A DNA stretch of 64,000 bases from Burkholderiales bacterium (GTDB lineage Bacteria > Pseudomonadota > Gammaproteobacteria > Burkholderiales > Burkholderiaceae_C). Positions within the stretch are counted from its first letter, which is position 1; the number at the start of each line of letters is the position of its first letter. Position numbers and translations under genes: made by a program. Under the pieces are notes generated by a model that did not search any database, was not told where the DNA came from, and was given only the letters and a program-made list of their open reading frames with translations. The stretch is taken from contig JAIOOS010000029.1 in NCBI GenBank assembly GCA_021414305.1, positions 186,001 to 250,000 of the forward strand, read 5' to 3'. This document shows, piece after piece, positions 39,200-47,514 of this stretch.

Positions 39200-41568
39200 A
39201 GGCGCTCGACCGCAAGCTCCTTCGCGACCTGCGCCTGATGTGGAGCCAGGCGCTGACGATCGCGCTGGTCGTCGCCAGCGGCCTCGGCGGCTTCATCACC
39301 AGCCTGTCGGCGGTGGATTCGCTGGCCCTGGCCCGCGACCGCTTCTACGCCGAAGGACGCTTCGCCGACGTCTTCGCCGCCCTCAAGCGGGCCCCCGACG
39401 CATTCGCCGAAACCCTGCGGGACGCACCGGGCGTCGCCGACGTGCAGACGGGCCTCGAGGAAATGGTTCGGATCGAGATTCCCGGCCTCTCCGATCCGAT
39501 CGTCGGCCACCTGGTCGGTCTCGAGCCGCGCGCCGCGCCGCGGCTGAACCGGGTGATCGTGGCCAGCGGCCAGGCCCTGGACACGAGCGACGGCGCGCGC
39601 TCGGCAGCAGCGATCCCCACGCTGGTGTCCGAGGGATTCGCGCAGGCTCACCGTCTCAAGCCCGGCGACACGTTGACGGCGGTGGTGAACGGTCGGCGCC
39701 GAACGCTGGTCATGAGCGGCACCGCCCTGTCTCCCGAGTTCATCTTCGCCGGACTCTTCGGCATGCCCGACACGCGCGGCTACGGCATCTTCTGGATCGA
39801 CCGCGACATCCTCGAGGCCGCCTACGACATGAAAGGCGCCTTCAACCGGGTCGCGATCCGGCTCGCGCCCGGCGCCTCCGAGCAGGCCGCGACCGATGCC
39901 CTGTCGAGGCTGCTCTCGGCCTACGGCGGACGCGAGGCGCACGGCCGCGCCGACCAGCCCTCGCACGCCATGCTCGACAACGAGATCAAGGAGCAGCGCG
40001 TGCTCGGCACGGTGCTGCCCGCGATCTTCCTCGCCGTCGCCGCGTTTCTCCTCAATGTCGTGGTCTCGCGCCTCGTGGCGACGCAGCGCGAGCAGATCGC
40101 CACCCTGAAGGCGCTCGGCTATCCGAACGCGGCGATCGGCGCGCACTATCTCAAGTTCGTGCTCGTGATCGTCGCCGGCGGGCTGGTTCTCGGCGTGTTT
40201 GTCGGCGACCGGCTCGGGACGATGCTCACCGGCCTGTACGCCGACATGTTCCACTTCCCGACCTTCGAGCACCGGATCGCGCCCTGGCTGCTCGCCACCA
40301 GCGGCGGCATCACCGTCGCGACGGCCATCGCCGGCACGCTCAACGCGATCGTCTCGACCGTGCGCCTGGCGCCCGCCGAGGCGATGCGTCCGCCGGCGCC
40401 CGGTCGATATCGCCGCACCCTGCTCGAGCGGATCGGCATCGAGAAGATGAGCCCGGCGCTGCGCATGATCGTGCGCAACATGGAGCGAACGCCGCTGCGC
40501 ACCGCGCTCTCGATCGGCGGCGTGGCGGCGGCGGTGGCGATCGTCATCCTGGGCAACTTCTTCCGCGACGCGATCGAGGTCATCGTCGATCGGCAGTTCA
40601 ACCTCGTGTTGCGCGGCGACGTCACCCTCTGGACCGCCGAGGCCATCGACGATGCCGCGCGCCACGACCTGGCCCGCCTGCCGGCCACGACGATGGTCGA
40701 GTCGACCCGCTTCGTCCCGGTCCGCCTCGTCAACGGCAACCGCGCCGAGCGCAGCATGATCCGCGGCTACGCCGGGCGCTCCGATCTGAACCGGGTGATC
40801 GATGCCGACGGCAAGGAGACCTTGCTCGAGGGGCGCGGCCTCGTCCTGACGGACCGACTTGCCGACAAGCTGGGCCTGCGCGTCGGCGACACGGTCCGGG
40901 TCGACGTCCTCGAAGGGCGCGAGCGCATTCTCGAGTTGCCGGTCGGGGGGACGGTCCGCGAGGCGATGGGGCTCAATGCCTACATGGAGCGCGGCGCCCT
41001 CAACCGGGCCCTCGGCGACGGCGATCTCTCCACCGGATTCACGCTCGCAGTCGAGCGCGGCAGCGAAGCGGCCGTGCTGCAGGCGAGCAAGGCCCTGCCG
41101 GGCGTGGCGGGTGCCTGGAGCAAGGCGACCATGCATCGCAACCTGCAGGAGATCAGCGCCCGCAACGTCCTCATCATGAGCACCATCCTGACGCTGTTCG
41201 CCTCGGTCATCGCCGTCGGCGTGGTCTACAACAACGCCAGGATCGCCCTCGCGGAGCGCGCCTGGGAGTTCGCGAGCCTGCGCGTGCTCGGCTTCACGCT
41301 CGGCGAGGTCTCTGCGCTCCTGCTCGGAGAGCTCGCGATCGTCGTCGCTCTCGCCCTGCCGCTCGGCATGGCGCTCGGCTGGGGCCTGGCGCACGGCGTG
41401 GCCGAGCTGATCCAGTCGGACCAGTTCCATTTTCCGGTTGTCATCCAGCCGCGAACCTTTGCCTGGGCGGCGATCGCCGTCCTCGCGGCGGCGGCCGCCA
41501 GCGCGCTGGTCGTGCGCCGCCGGATCGATCGCCTCGACATGGTCACCGCCCTCAAGACCCGGGATTGA
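39196..41568 (+). CDS. ABC transporter permease, FtsX-like
   Basis: 790 residues with an N-terminal membrane segment and two FtsX domains (about residues 270-400 and 660-790), the arrangement of the eight-segment MacB-like/LolE-like permeases. Motifs include VATQREQIATLKALGYPNAAIGAHY in the first and LAERAWEFASLRVLGFTLGEVSALL in the second. GTG start at 39196 overlaps the ATPase stop. With the adjacent ATPase and adaptor it forms a DevBCA/MacAB-style exporter of unknown cargo. Confidence 0.9.
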   Translation: MKALDRKLLRDLRLMWSQALTIALVVASGLGGFITSLSAVDSLALARDRFYAEGRFADVFAALKRAPDAFAETLRDAPGVADVQTGLEEMVRIEIPGLSDPIVGHLVGLEPRAAPRLNRVIVASGQALDTSDGARSAAAIPTLVSEGFAQAHRLKPGDTLTAVVNGRRRTLVMSGTALSPEFIFAGLFGMPDTRGYGIFWIDRDILEAAYDMKGAFNRVAIRLAPGASEQAATDALSRLLSAYGGREAHGRADQPSHAMLDNEIKEQRVLGTVLPAIFLAVAAFLLNVVVSRLVATQREQIATLKALGYPNAAIGAHYLKFVLVIVAGGLVLGVFVGDRLGTMLTGLYADMFHFPTFEHRIAPWLLATSGGITVATAIAGTLNAIVSTVRLAPAEAMRPPAPGRYRRTLLERIGIEKMSPALRMIVRNMERTPLRTALSIGGVAAAVAIVILGNFFRDAIEVIVDRQFNLVLRGDVTLWTAEAIDDAARHDLARLPATTMVESTRFVPVRLVNGNRAERSMIRGYAGRSDLNRVIDADGKETLLEGRGLVLTDRLADKLGLRVGDTVRVDVLEGRERILELPVGGTVREAMGLNAYMERGALNRALGDGDLSTGFTLAVERGSEAAVLQASKALPGVAGAWSKATMHRNLQEISARNVLIMSTILTLFASVIAVGVVYNNARIALAERAWEFASLRVLGFTLGEVSALLLGELAIVVALALPLGMALGWGLAHGVAELIQSDQFHFPVVIQPRTFAWAAIAVLAAAAASALVVRRRIDRLDMVTALKTRD

Positions 41569-41569
41569 A

Positions 41570-42796
41570 ATGAAGCCGCGCACCTGGATATCCGCCGCCG
41601 CCGCCTCCGTACTGGCGATCGGCCTGCTCGCCTGGGCGCTGGCGCCGCGGCCGGTCGAAGTCGAAATCGCCGAGGCGACGACCGGCCACTTCGCGACCAC
41701 GGTCGACGAGGATGCGAAGACACGGCTGCGCGACCGCTATGTGGTCTCGGCGCCGCTGTCCGGAGTGCTTTCCCGGGTGACGCTGCGCGAAGGCGATGCC
41801 GTCGCCGCCGGCGACGTCGTCGGGACCCTGTCGCCGACGCTCTCGCCCATGCTCGACGAGCGGACCTTGCGCGAGCAGCAGGCGCGGATCGAGGGCGCGG
41901 AGGCCCAGGTCAAGCGCGCCGCGGCGCGGGTCGAGGGAGCGCGCGTGGCCTTGCTGCAGGCGAACCACGATCTGCTGCGCAGCGAGCAGCTCGCCGCCCA
42001 GGGTTTCGTCTCGCCCACCAAGCTCGACGCCGACCGCCTCGCCACGCTCGCCGCGCAGAAGGAGGTGGAGGGCGCGGTCGAGGAGCGTCACGTGGCCGAG
42101 CACGACCGGGCGCAGGCGCAGGCAGCGCTCGTCGCCGTGCGCGGGCGCGACCGGCAGGGTAGCGGCGCCTTCCAGCTGCGCGCGCCGATCGCCGGCCGGG
42201 TGCTGCGCGTGGTCCAGCCGAACGAGGGCGCGGTCGCCCTGGGTGCGCCGCTGCTCGAGCTGGGCGACACGCATGCCCTGGAGATCGTCGCCGAGCTGCT
42301 GACGACCGACGCGCTGCGCGCTGACCCGGGCAGCCCGGTGCTCATCGAGCGCTGGGGTGGCGAGGCGACGCTGCAGGGGCGCGTGCGACTGGTCGAGCCC
42401 GGGGGCTTCACCAAGGTCTCGGCGCTCGGCGTGGAGGAGCAGCGCGTCCGCGTCATGATCGACATCACGAGCCCGCCTGAGCGCTGGCAGGCGCTTGGCG
42501 ACGGCTTTCGGGTCAGCGTCCGGATCGTCACGCTGGCGCGCGACGGAGCGCTGAAGGTGCCGGTGAGCGCGGTCTTTCCGCTGCCGCAGGCGCCCGGCCA
42601 GCCGGGCGGTGCCATGGCGGTGTTCGCGCTGGTCGACGGTCGCGCCCGCCGCATGACGGTCGAGGTCGGCGCGCGCAATGGCAGCGAGGCCTGGCTCACC
42701 GGAGGCATCGCGGCCGGGCAGACGGTCATCGTCTACCCGCCTTCCACCGTGGCCGACGGTGTCCGCGTCCGGCCGAGGAGCGTTCGCCCGAGCTAG
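41570..42796 (+). CDS. HlyD/DevB-type periplasmic adaptor of the ABC exporter
   Basis: 408 residues. A single N-terminal membrane segment (SVLAIGLLAWALAP) is followed by a lipoyl half (VVSAPLSGVLSRVTLREGDAV), a long coiled-coil hairpin (about residues 95-190), the second lipoyl half (LRAPIAGRVLRVVQPNEGAVA) and barrel domains. It begins 1 bp after the permease stop. Its 3' end overlaps the tail of the convergent DUF6064 gene by 71 bp, a consequence of the tandem duplication at 42815. Confidence 0.9.
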   Translation: MKPRTWISAAAASVLAIGLLAWALAPRPVEVEIAEATTGHFATTVDEDAKTRLRDRYVVSAPLSGVLSRVTLREGDAVAAGDVVGTLSPTLSPMLDERTLREQQARIEGAEAQVKRAAARVEGARVALLQANHDLLRSEQLAAQGFVSPTKLDADRLATLAAQKEVEGAVEERHVAEHDRAQAQAALVAVRGRDRQGSGAFQLRAPIAGRVLRVVQPNEGAVALGAPLLELGDTHALEIVAELLTTDALRADPGSPVLIERWGGEATLQGRVRLVEPGGFTKVSALGVEEQRVRVMIDITSPPERWQALGDGFRVSVRIVTLARDGALKVPVSAVFPLPQAPGQPGGAMAVFALVDGRARRMTVEVGARNGSEAWLTGGIAAGQTVIVYPPSTVADGVRVRPRSVRPS

Positions 42797-43493
42797 CCGG
42801 GCGCCCGGACGCTTCAGGCCGGACTGGCGGCGGAGCGACGCTGCAGGCCGGACTGGCGGCGGAGCGACGCTGCAGGCGTTCGCGCAGCACGAGGACGACC
42901 AGGAGCAACGGAGCCAGAAGCAGCGGCCAGTCCTGCGGCATGTGCAGCAGGACGGCAGCGCTGCCGCCGATCAGTGCCCAGGCAACGGGAATGACGTAGA
43001 GCCACACCGGGGCCGATCCCGCCAGCATCAGCAGGCCGAGCGTGGTCAGGGCGACGGGACAAGGCGTCAGGCCGAAGGCGGGCAGGTCGAGGGCACGCTC
43101 GCCGAGCAGGAGGCCGAGCGCCGGATAGAGCGCCACGGAGTAGATGAGCAGGGCCCAGCCGAGGGCGCGACGAAGGCCCTTCGCCCGGCCGAACACGAGG
43201 CGCCGGTGCCATGCGGCTTCCGCCAGCAGCAGGCCCTCCAGGGCGAAGGCCGCGCCGAAAAGCGTCGACGCCGGATTGATGAGCGAGAAGAAGGCGACGT
43301 GATAGACGAGGCCGGTCCAGATCCACATCGCCGCGAGCGCGAGGACATTCATTCGATCGCGCAACGGGGAAGGCCACGCGAGCAGGACCAGCATCCCGAC
43401 CCCCATGGCCTGCGCCAGCCACTGGAGCGGCCAGATCACCCCGTTGTACAGGGCGAAGACGAAGACGAACTGCTGGTGCGTGAACGGCAACAT
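42726..43493 (-). CDS. DUF6064 family membrane protein with frameshift-extended tail
   Basis: 255 residues with about seven membrane segments, starting MLPFTHQQFVFVFALYNG. The DUF6064 family is uncharacterised. The hydrophobic part ends around LRERLQRRSAASPA. In a sequence with only one copy of the 29-bp repeat at 42815-42872, a TGA would follow that point directly; the duplication shifts the frame and adds about 45 Arg/Pro-rich residues that run into the neighbouring gene. An FNR-like dyad sits about 100 bp upstream. Confidence 0.8.
   Translation of the reverse strand: MLPFTHQQFVFVFALYNGVIWPLQWLAQAMGVGMLVLLAWPSPLRDRMNVLALAAMWIWTGLVYHVAFFSLINPASTLFGAAFALEGLLLAEAAWHRRLVFGRAKGLRRALGWALLIYSVALYPALGLLLGERALDLPAFGLTPCPVALTTLGLLMLAGSAPVWLYVIPVAWALIGGSAAVLLHMPQDWPLLLAPLLLVVLVLRERLQRRSAASPACSVAPPPVRPEASGRPASSGERSSAGRGHRRPRWKAGRR
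42815..42872. repeat. 29-bp perfect tandem duplication
   Basis: Two identical 29-bp copies (42815-42843, 42844-42872) starting CAGGCCGGACTGG. The unit is not a multiple of three and lies in the 3' end of the DUF6064 gene, changing its frame. Confidence 0.95.
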
Positions 43494-43586
43494 GGGATCG
43501 GGATCGGCCGGCACCTCGACCAGCCGATTGACGAGCAGGCGCGAGCGACGATGCGGACGATTCTCGGCGCCGGCCCGGACCCTTCC

Positions 43587-43600
43587 TTGACCTGCGTCAA
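43587..43600 (-). promoter_or_regulatory. FNR/ANR-like dyad upstream of the DUF6064 gene
   Basis: TTGAC-CTGC-GTCAA, a perfect dyad almost identical to the one at 38190. No convincing -10 element at the expected spacing. Confidence 0.58.
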
Positions 43601-43670
43601 TGCGCCCGGCCGAATCCCCCGCGTGCCGGCCTGGCTGGCCCAGTTGAACGCCGACCTGCAACAGGCAGGG

Positions 43671-44282
43671 CTACGGGCGCGCCGCGGTGGATGCTTCGAC
43701 GCAGAATGCCGCCACCTGCGCGAGGGCGCGCTCGACGGCGGCGTTGGCGGCGGTGACGCCTCCGGCGGCGTCTTCGGAGGGCGCCTCCTGCACCACCTCC
43801 ACGTAGCGCGTCGCCAGCACGCGCCGGCCGGGCACGGAGACGAGCTGCGTGCGCAAGGCGAACTCCGCGCGGCTCGGCCGCGCGAGAAAGCTCTGCCGCA
43901 GCCGGACGATCTCGGTGTCGAGCCGCAGGTCGGCCGGGAGACCGCTGCTCGCCTGCACCACGGCCCGGAAGCTGCCCGTGTCCTCGAGCGTGCGCGTCAG
44001 CAGCGGGTACAGCATGCGCGCCGGCGTGTCGGCCCAGCGATGCGTGGCGAAGCGGTCGAGGGCGTGCGCCTTCTGCACGTAGATCATGTCCGTCGAATCG
44101 ACTCCGGGCGCCGCCTGCGGCGCGCTGATCGCCAGCACGAGATCGCGCCGGGGGGCCGCCGCCACGACAGGCCTGACATCGAGCACGTGCAGCGAGACGG
44201 GGTCGGTCGGGGCCGAGGGCACCAGGCTGCAACCGCTGCCGAGCAGCGACCCGGCCAGCACGAGAACGGCGCGCCGGATCAT
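43671..44282 (-). CDS. ABC-type transport auxiliary lipoprotein (PqiC/DUF330-like)
   Basis: 203 residues. A lipobox AGSLLGSGCSLV at the N-terminus, then YVQKAHALDRFATHRWADTPARML, the conserved block of the ABC-type transport auxiliary lipoprotein family. These outer-membrane lipoproteins accompany MCE transporters. ATG overlaps the MCE gene stop (ATGA). Last gene of the four-gene MCE operon. Confidence 0.87.
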   Translation of the reverse strand: MIRRAVLVLAGSLLGSGCSLVPSAPTDPVSLHVLDVRPVVAAAPRRDLVLAISAPQAAPGVDSTDMIYVQKAHALDRFATHRWADTPARMLYPLLTRTLEDTGSFRAVVQASSGLPADLRLDTEIVRLRQSFLARPSRAEFALRTQLVSVPGRRVLATRYVEVVQEAPSEDAAGGVTAANAAVERALAQVAAFCVEASTAARP

Positions 44283-45247
44283 TCGCCCGGCCCCCGCTTG
44301 GCCGGCGGGCGCCCCTGCAGCAGCACGCCCGGATTGCGCTCCACCTCGTCGACCACGCGGTGCATCGTCGCCGTCAGGCCGCGCAGCTCGGCCACGAGCT
44401 CGCGCGTCTCGGGCAGCGCGGTGCCGGTGAATTGCGCCACGTCGGCGCGCGAGCCGTCGAGCGTGCTGCGCGCACTGTCCAGCGTTCCGCGAGCGCTGTC
44501 GAGGGTGCCGCGCGCGCTCGCGCCGGCAGCGGAGACGTCGATCGCCATGCGCTCCAGCGCGTCGGCGGTGCGCTCGAAGCGCTGCACCGTCTGCGGCAGC
44601 CGGGCGCCGACACGCGCCGCGCTCTCCATGGCTTGCGCCGAGCTGAGCAATGCGGCGTCGATGGTCGCGGACCGATCGGCCAGCGTCTGCGTCAGCGTCG
44701 CCAGGTCCGCGAGGGTCGTCCGCAGGGCTCGCCGGTTGGGCTCGTCGAGCACCGAGTTCAGGTTCTCGACGGCGCCCGAGAGGTTCGTCATCAACACCGG
44801 CGCGCCCGTCTCCAGGCGTGCGATCAGCGACGGTCCCGCCGTGATCACCGGAACCTGCTGGCCGGGTGCCGCCCGCAGCGCCGGGGAGTCCTTGCGCCCG
44901 CCGCTCAGCTCGACGTACGAGATGCCGGTGAGCCCCTGCGTCTGCAGCATGGCGATCGTGTCGGTCTTCACCGGCGTGCCGCGCTCGATCTCGAGCCTCA
45001 CGCGCACCTTCTCGACGTCGCCCGGGGCCAGCATGATCTGCCGCACGAAGCCCACCTCGACGCCGCGATAGCGCACCGTCGAGTTGAGGTTGAGCCCCGA
45101 CACCGACTCGGTCATGTACGTCTCGTAGATGTCGTAGGCCTTGCGGTTGTACATGCCGCTGGTCAGCCACAGCCCACCGGCGATCATCGCCACCGTGAGG
45201 ACGATGACGAACGCGCCCACCACGGAAAGATTCACCTTGTTTTCCAT
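44279..45247 (-). CDS. MCE-domain protein (MlaD/PqiB-like lipid transport)
   Basis: 322 residues. One membrane segment (GAFVIVLTVAMIAGGLWL), one MCE domain (about residues 40-120: VSGLNLNSTVRYRGVEVGFV) and a long helical region containing near-repeats ARGTLDSARGTLDSARSTLDGSR. MCE proteins form rings that carry phospholipids between membranes. The start at 45247 overlaps the ATPase gene by 16 bp. Confidence 0.9.
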   Translation of the reverse strand: MENKVNLSVVGAFVIVLTVAMIAGGLWLTSGMYNRKAYDIYETYMTESVSGLNLNSTVRYRGVEVGFVRQIMLAPGDVEKVRVRLEIERGTPVKTDTIAMLQTQGLTGISYVELSGGRKDSPALRAAPGQQVPVITAGPSLIARLETGAPVLMTNLSGAVENLNSVLDEPNRRALRTTLADLATLTQTLADRSATIDAALLSSAQAMESAARVGARLPQTVQRFERTADALERMAIDVSAAGASARGTLDSARGTLDSARSTLDGSRADVAQFTGTALPETRELVAELRGLTATMHRVVDEVERNPGVLLQGRPPAKRGPGE

Positions 45248-46035
45248 GCCTGCTCCAGTGCCGCGCGGCCGCGCGGCCCGTGAAAGTACGGGCGCACCAC
45301 GGCATCGTCGGAGTGCGAGAGCTCGCTCATCGAGCCGATGCCGACGATCCGGCCGTGGCCGAGCACCGCCACGCGGTCGGCCGAACGCCACAGCAGGTCG
45401 AGGTCGTGGGTCACCATCATGATGGTCAGGCTCAACGCGTCGCGCAGGCTGCGCACGAGCTCGTCGATGCCGCTGGCGGAGAGGGGGTCGAGCCCCGCCG
45501 TGGGCTCGTCGAGGAACAGCAGCTCCGGGTCGAGCGCCAGCGCGCGGGCGAGCGCGGCGCGCTTGCGCATGCCGCCGGAAAGCTCGCTCGGGTACTTGGC
45601 GCCGGCGTCGGCGGGCAGGCCGGTGAGGGCGATCTTGACGGCCGAGACCTCGCGGATCAGGTGCGGCGGCAGGTCGGTGTGCTCGGCGAGCACCATGCCC
45701 ACGTTCTCGGCCACGGTGAGCGCGGAGAACAGCGCGCCGCGCTCGAACATCACTCCCCAGCGGCGGCGCAGCGGCAAGGCCTGCTCGTCCGTCAGGCCGA
45801 CGACTTCCTGGCCGAACACGCTGATCGATCCGGCCGCCGGCCGCTGCAGCAGGATGATCTCGCGCAGCAGCGTGCTCTTGCCGGAGCCGCTGCCGCCGAC
45901 GAGCGCGAACACCTCGCCGGCATGGACGCTCAGGTCCACGCCGTCATGCACGACCGAGCTGCCGAAGCGCGTGCAGACGCCGCGCACGTCGACCACGACG
46001 CCGGGGGACGGGCTGGGCGGTGATGTCTGCGTCAC
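45232..46035 (-). CDS. MCE transporter ATP-binding protein (MlaF-like)
   Basis: 267 residues. Walker A VGGSGSGKST, signature ELSGGMRKRAALARAL (the GGM form typical of MlaF) and Walker B LLFLDEPTAGLDP. GTG start at 46035 overlaps the permease stop (GTGA). It energises phospholipid transport with the adjacent permease and MCE protein. Confidence 0.92.
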   Translation of the reverse strand: MTQTSPPSPSPGVVVDVRGVCTRFGSSVVHDGVDLSVHAGEVFALVGGSGSGKSTLLREIILLQRPAAGSISVFGQEVVGLTDEQALPLRRRWGVMFERGALFSALTVAENVGMVLAEHTDLPPHLIREVSAVKIALTGLPADAGAKYPSELSGGMRKRAALARALALDPELLFLDEPTAGLDPLSASGIDELVRSLRDALSLTIMMVTHDLDLLWRSADRVAVLGHGRIVGIGSMSELSHSDDAVVRPYFHGPRGRAALEQAWKTR

Positions 46036-47186
46036 AGGTCGAGCCACAGGAAGACGATCGAGAACAGCGCGTCGGTCACGATCACCAGGAAGATCGACTG
46101 CACCACGCTCATCGTGGTCTGCGCTCCCACGCTGTCGGCGCTGCCGCCGACCTGGAAGCCGCGATAGCAACCCACCAGGGCGACGATCAGCGCGAACACC
46201 GGTGCCTTGGCCAGGCCGGTCCAGTAGGAGGAAAGCTGGATTGCCTCGTCCAGGCGGTCGAAGAACGCCTCGAAGCCCACGCCGAGCTTGAGCTTGGCCA
46301 TCACCATGCCGCCCAGCACGCCCGTCACGTCGGTGTAGACGGTGAGCAGCGGCATCACGATCACGAGGGCGATCACCTTCGGCACCACCAGCAGGTCCTG
46401 CGCGCCGACGCCGATGGTGCGCAGCGCGTCGATCTCCTCGGTGACCTTCATCGTGCCGATCTGCGCCGTGTACGCGGAGCCCGAGCGTCCGGCGATGATG
46501 ATCGCCGTGAGCAGCGGCGAGAGCTCGCGCAGCATCGCCAGCGACACCAGGTCGACCACGAAGATGTTGGCGCCGAAGCGCTGCAGCTGGTCGGCTCCCT
46601 GGTAGGCGATCACGAGGCCCATCAGGAACGACAGCAGCCCCGTGATCGGCAGCGCATCCACCCCGGCGATCTGCACGTTGTGCAGGATGGTTCGCCAGCG
46701 CAGGCGCTGCGGATGCCGCAGCGCGGAGACCAAGGCCAGGGCGCTCTCCCCCACGAACGCGAGGTAGCCCCGGAAGCCCGTCACGCCCGACCACACCCGC
46801 CGTCCCACGCGCTCCAGCCAGGGGGGAACGCGAGCCGTCGGGACCTGCAGCGGCAGGCCGCGCGCCGCCAGCAGTTGCAGCAGCGCAGTGAACTCGGCGC
46901 GAAATCCCTGCAAGCGCAGCTTGCCGCCGCGCGCGCCGCGCTCGGCGATCGTGCGATGCAGCAGCCACGCACCGGAGGTGTCGAGCGCCGTGATCCCCGA
47001 GCCATCCACGACCGCGTCGCCGCTTTCCGGCCAGCGCAGCTGCGTCAGCACGCGCTCGAGCGCCGCGACCGTGTGCACGGACCAGTTGCCGTGGCAGCGC
47101 AACTCGCTCGTGACCGAGCCGCTGGAGCGGCTCGCCGCCGTCAACTCCGCGCCAAAGTCGGTCGACATGGTCGTGATTGCGGGCAT
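46032..47186 (-). CDS. MlaE-type permease with N-terminal STAS domain
   Basis: 384 residues. The first about 110 residues are a STAS domain (VVDGSGITALDTSGAWLLHRT), normally a separate protein (MlaB) in E. coli. The rest is an MlaE permease with GANIFVVDLVSLAMLRELSPLLTAI and a conserved MKVTEEIDALRTIGV motif. The fused STAS-MlaE form is common in proteobacteria. Start is either ATG 47186 or ATG 47168; neither has a clear ribosome site. First gene of the MCE operon. Confidence 0.88.
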   Translation of the reverse strand: MPAITTMSTDFGAELTAASRSSGSVTSELRCHGNWSVHTVAALERVLTQLRWPESGDAVVDGSGITALDTSGAWLLHRTIAERGARGGKLRLQGFRAEFTALLQLLAARGLPLQVPTARVPPWLERVGRRVWSGVTGFRGYLAFVGESALALVSALRHPQRLRWRTILHNVQIAGVDALPITGLLSFLMGLVIAYQGADQLQRFGANIFVVDLVSLAMLRELSPLLTAIIIAGRSGSAYTAQIGTMKVTEEIDALRTIGVGAQDLLVVPKVIALVIVMPLLTVYTDVTGVLGGMVMAKLKLGVGFEAFFDRLDEAIQLSSYWTGLAKAPVFALIVALVGCYRGFQVGGSADSVGAQTTMSVVQSIFLVIVTDALFSIVFLWLDL

Positions 47187-47367
47187 GGGCCCGCGGATCG
47201 AATGCCTCGCGCGATCCGAGGCCCTGCAGGCGACGAGAACCCCGGCGCCCTGGGGGGCGCCGGCAAGTGCTCGCCGCTGATCTGCATGGCCGACTCCTTC
47301 GGGATGAACTCCGGCATGCCTTCGGCCGACGTCTGCGAGCACCTTACGAAGTGCTTGCGGGCACGCC

Positions 47368-47381
47368 TTGAGCTAGCGCAA
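47368..47381 (-). promoter_or_regulatory. Weak FNR-like dyad in the 328-bp gap before the MCE operon
   Basis: TTGAG-CTAG-CGCAA is a near dyad. TAAGGT (47346-47341) lies 28.5 bp from its centre, close to the class II geometry. I see nothing else in the gap 47187-47514. Confidence 0.4.
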
Positions 47382-47514
47382 GACGCACCGCGGTCGGGGG
47401 TTTGTCCTCATCGAACGGCGCATTGCGCGGCATGGGACGAGGCGCTGCGCGCGCTGTACGCGTCGGCAACCGGGACACTCCGACTTCGACCTGCTTGCCG
47501 TCGCCGCGGTCCGG

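Noticed and set aside
44400..44520. Tandem repeat in the MCE gene
   Set aside because: The ARGTLDSARGTLDSARSTLD repeat is in frame and fits a coiled-coil region, so it needs no separate element.
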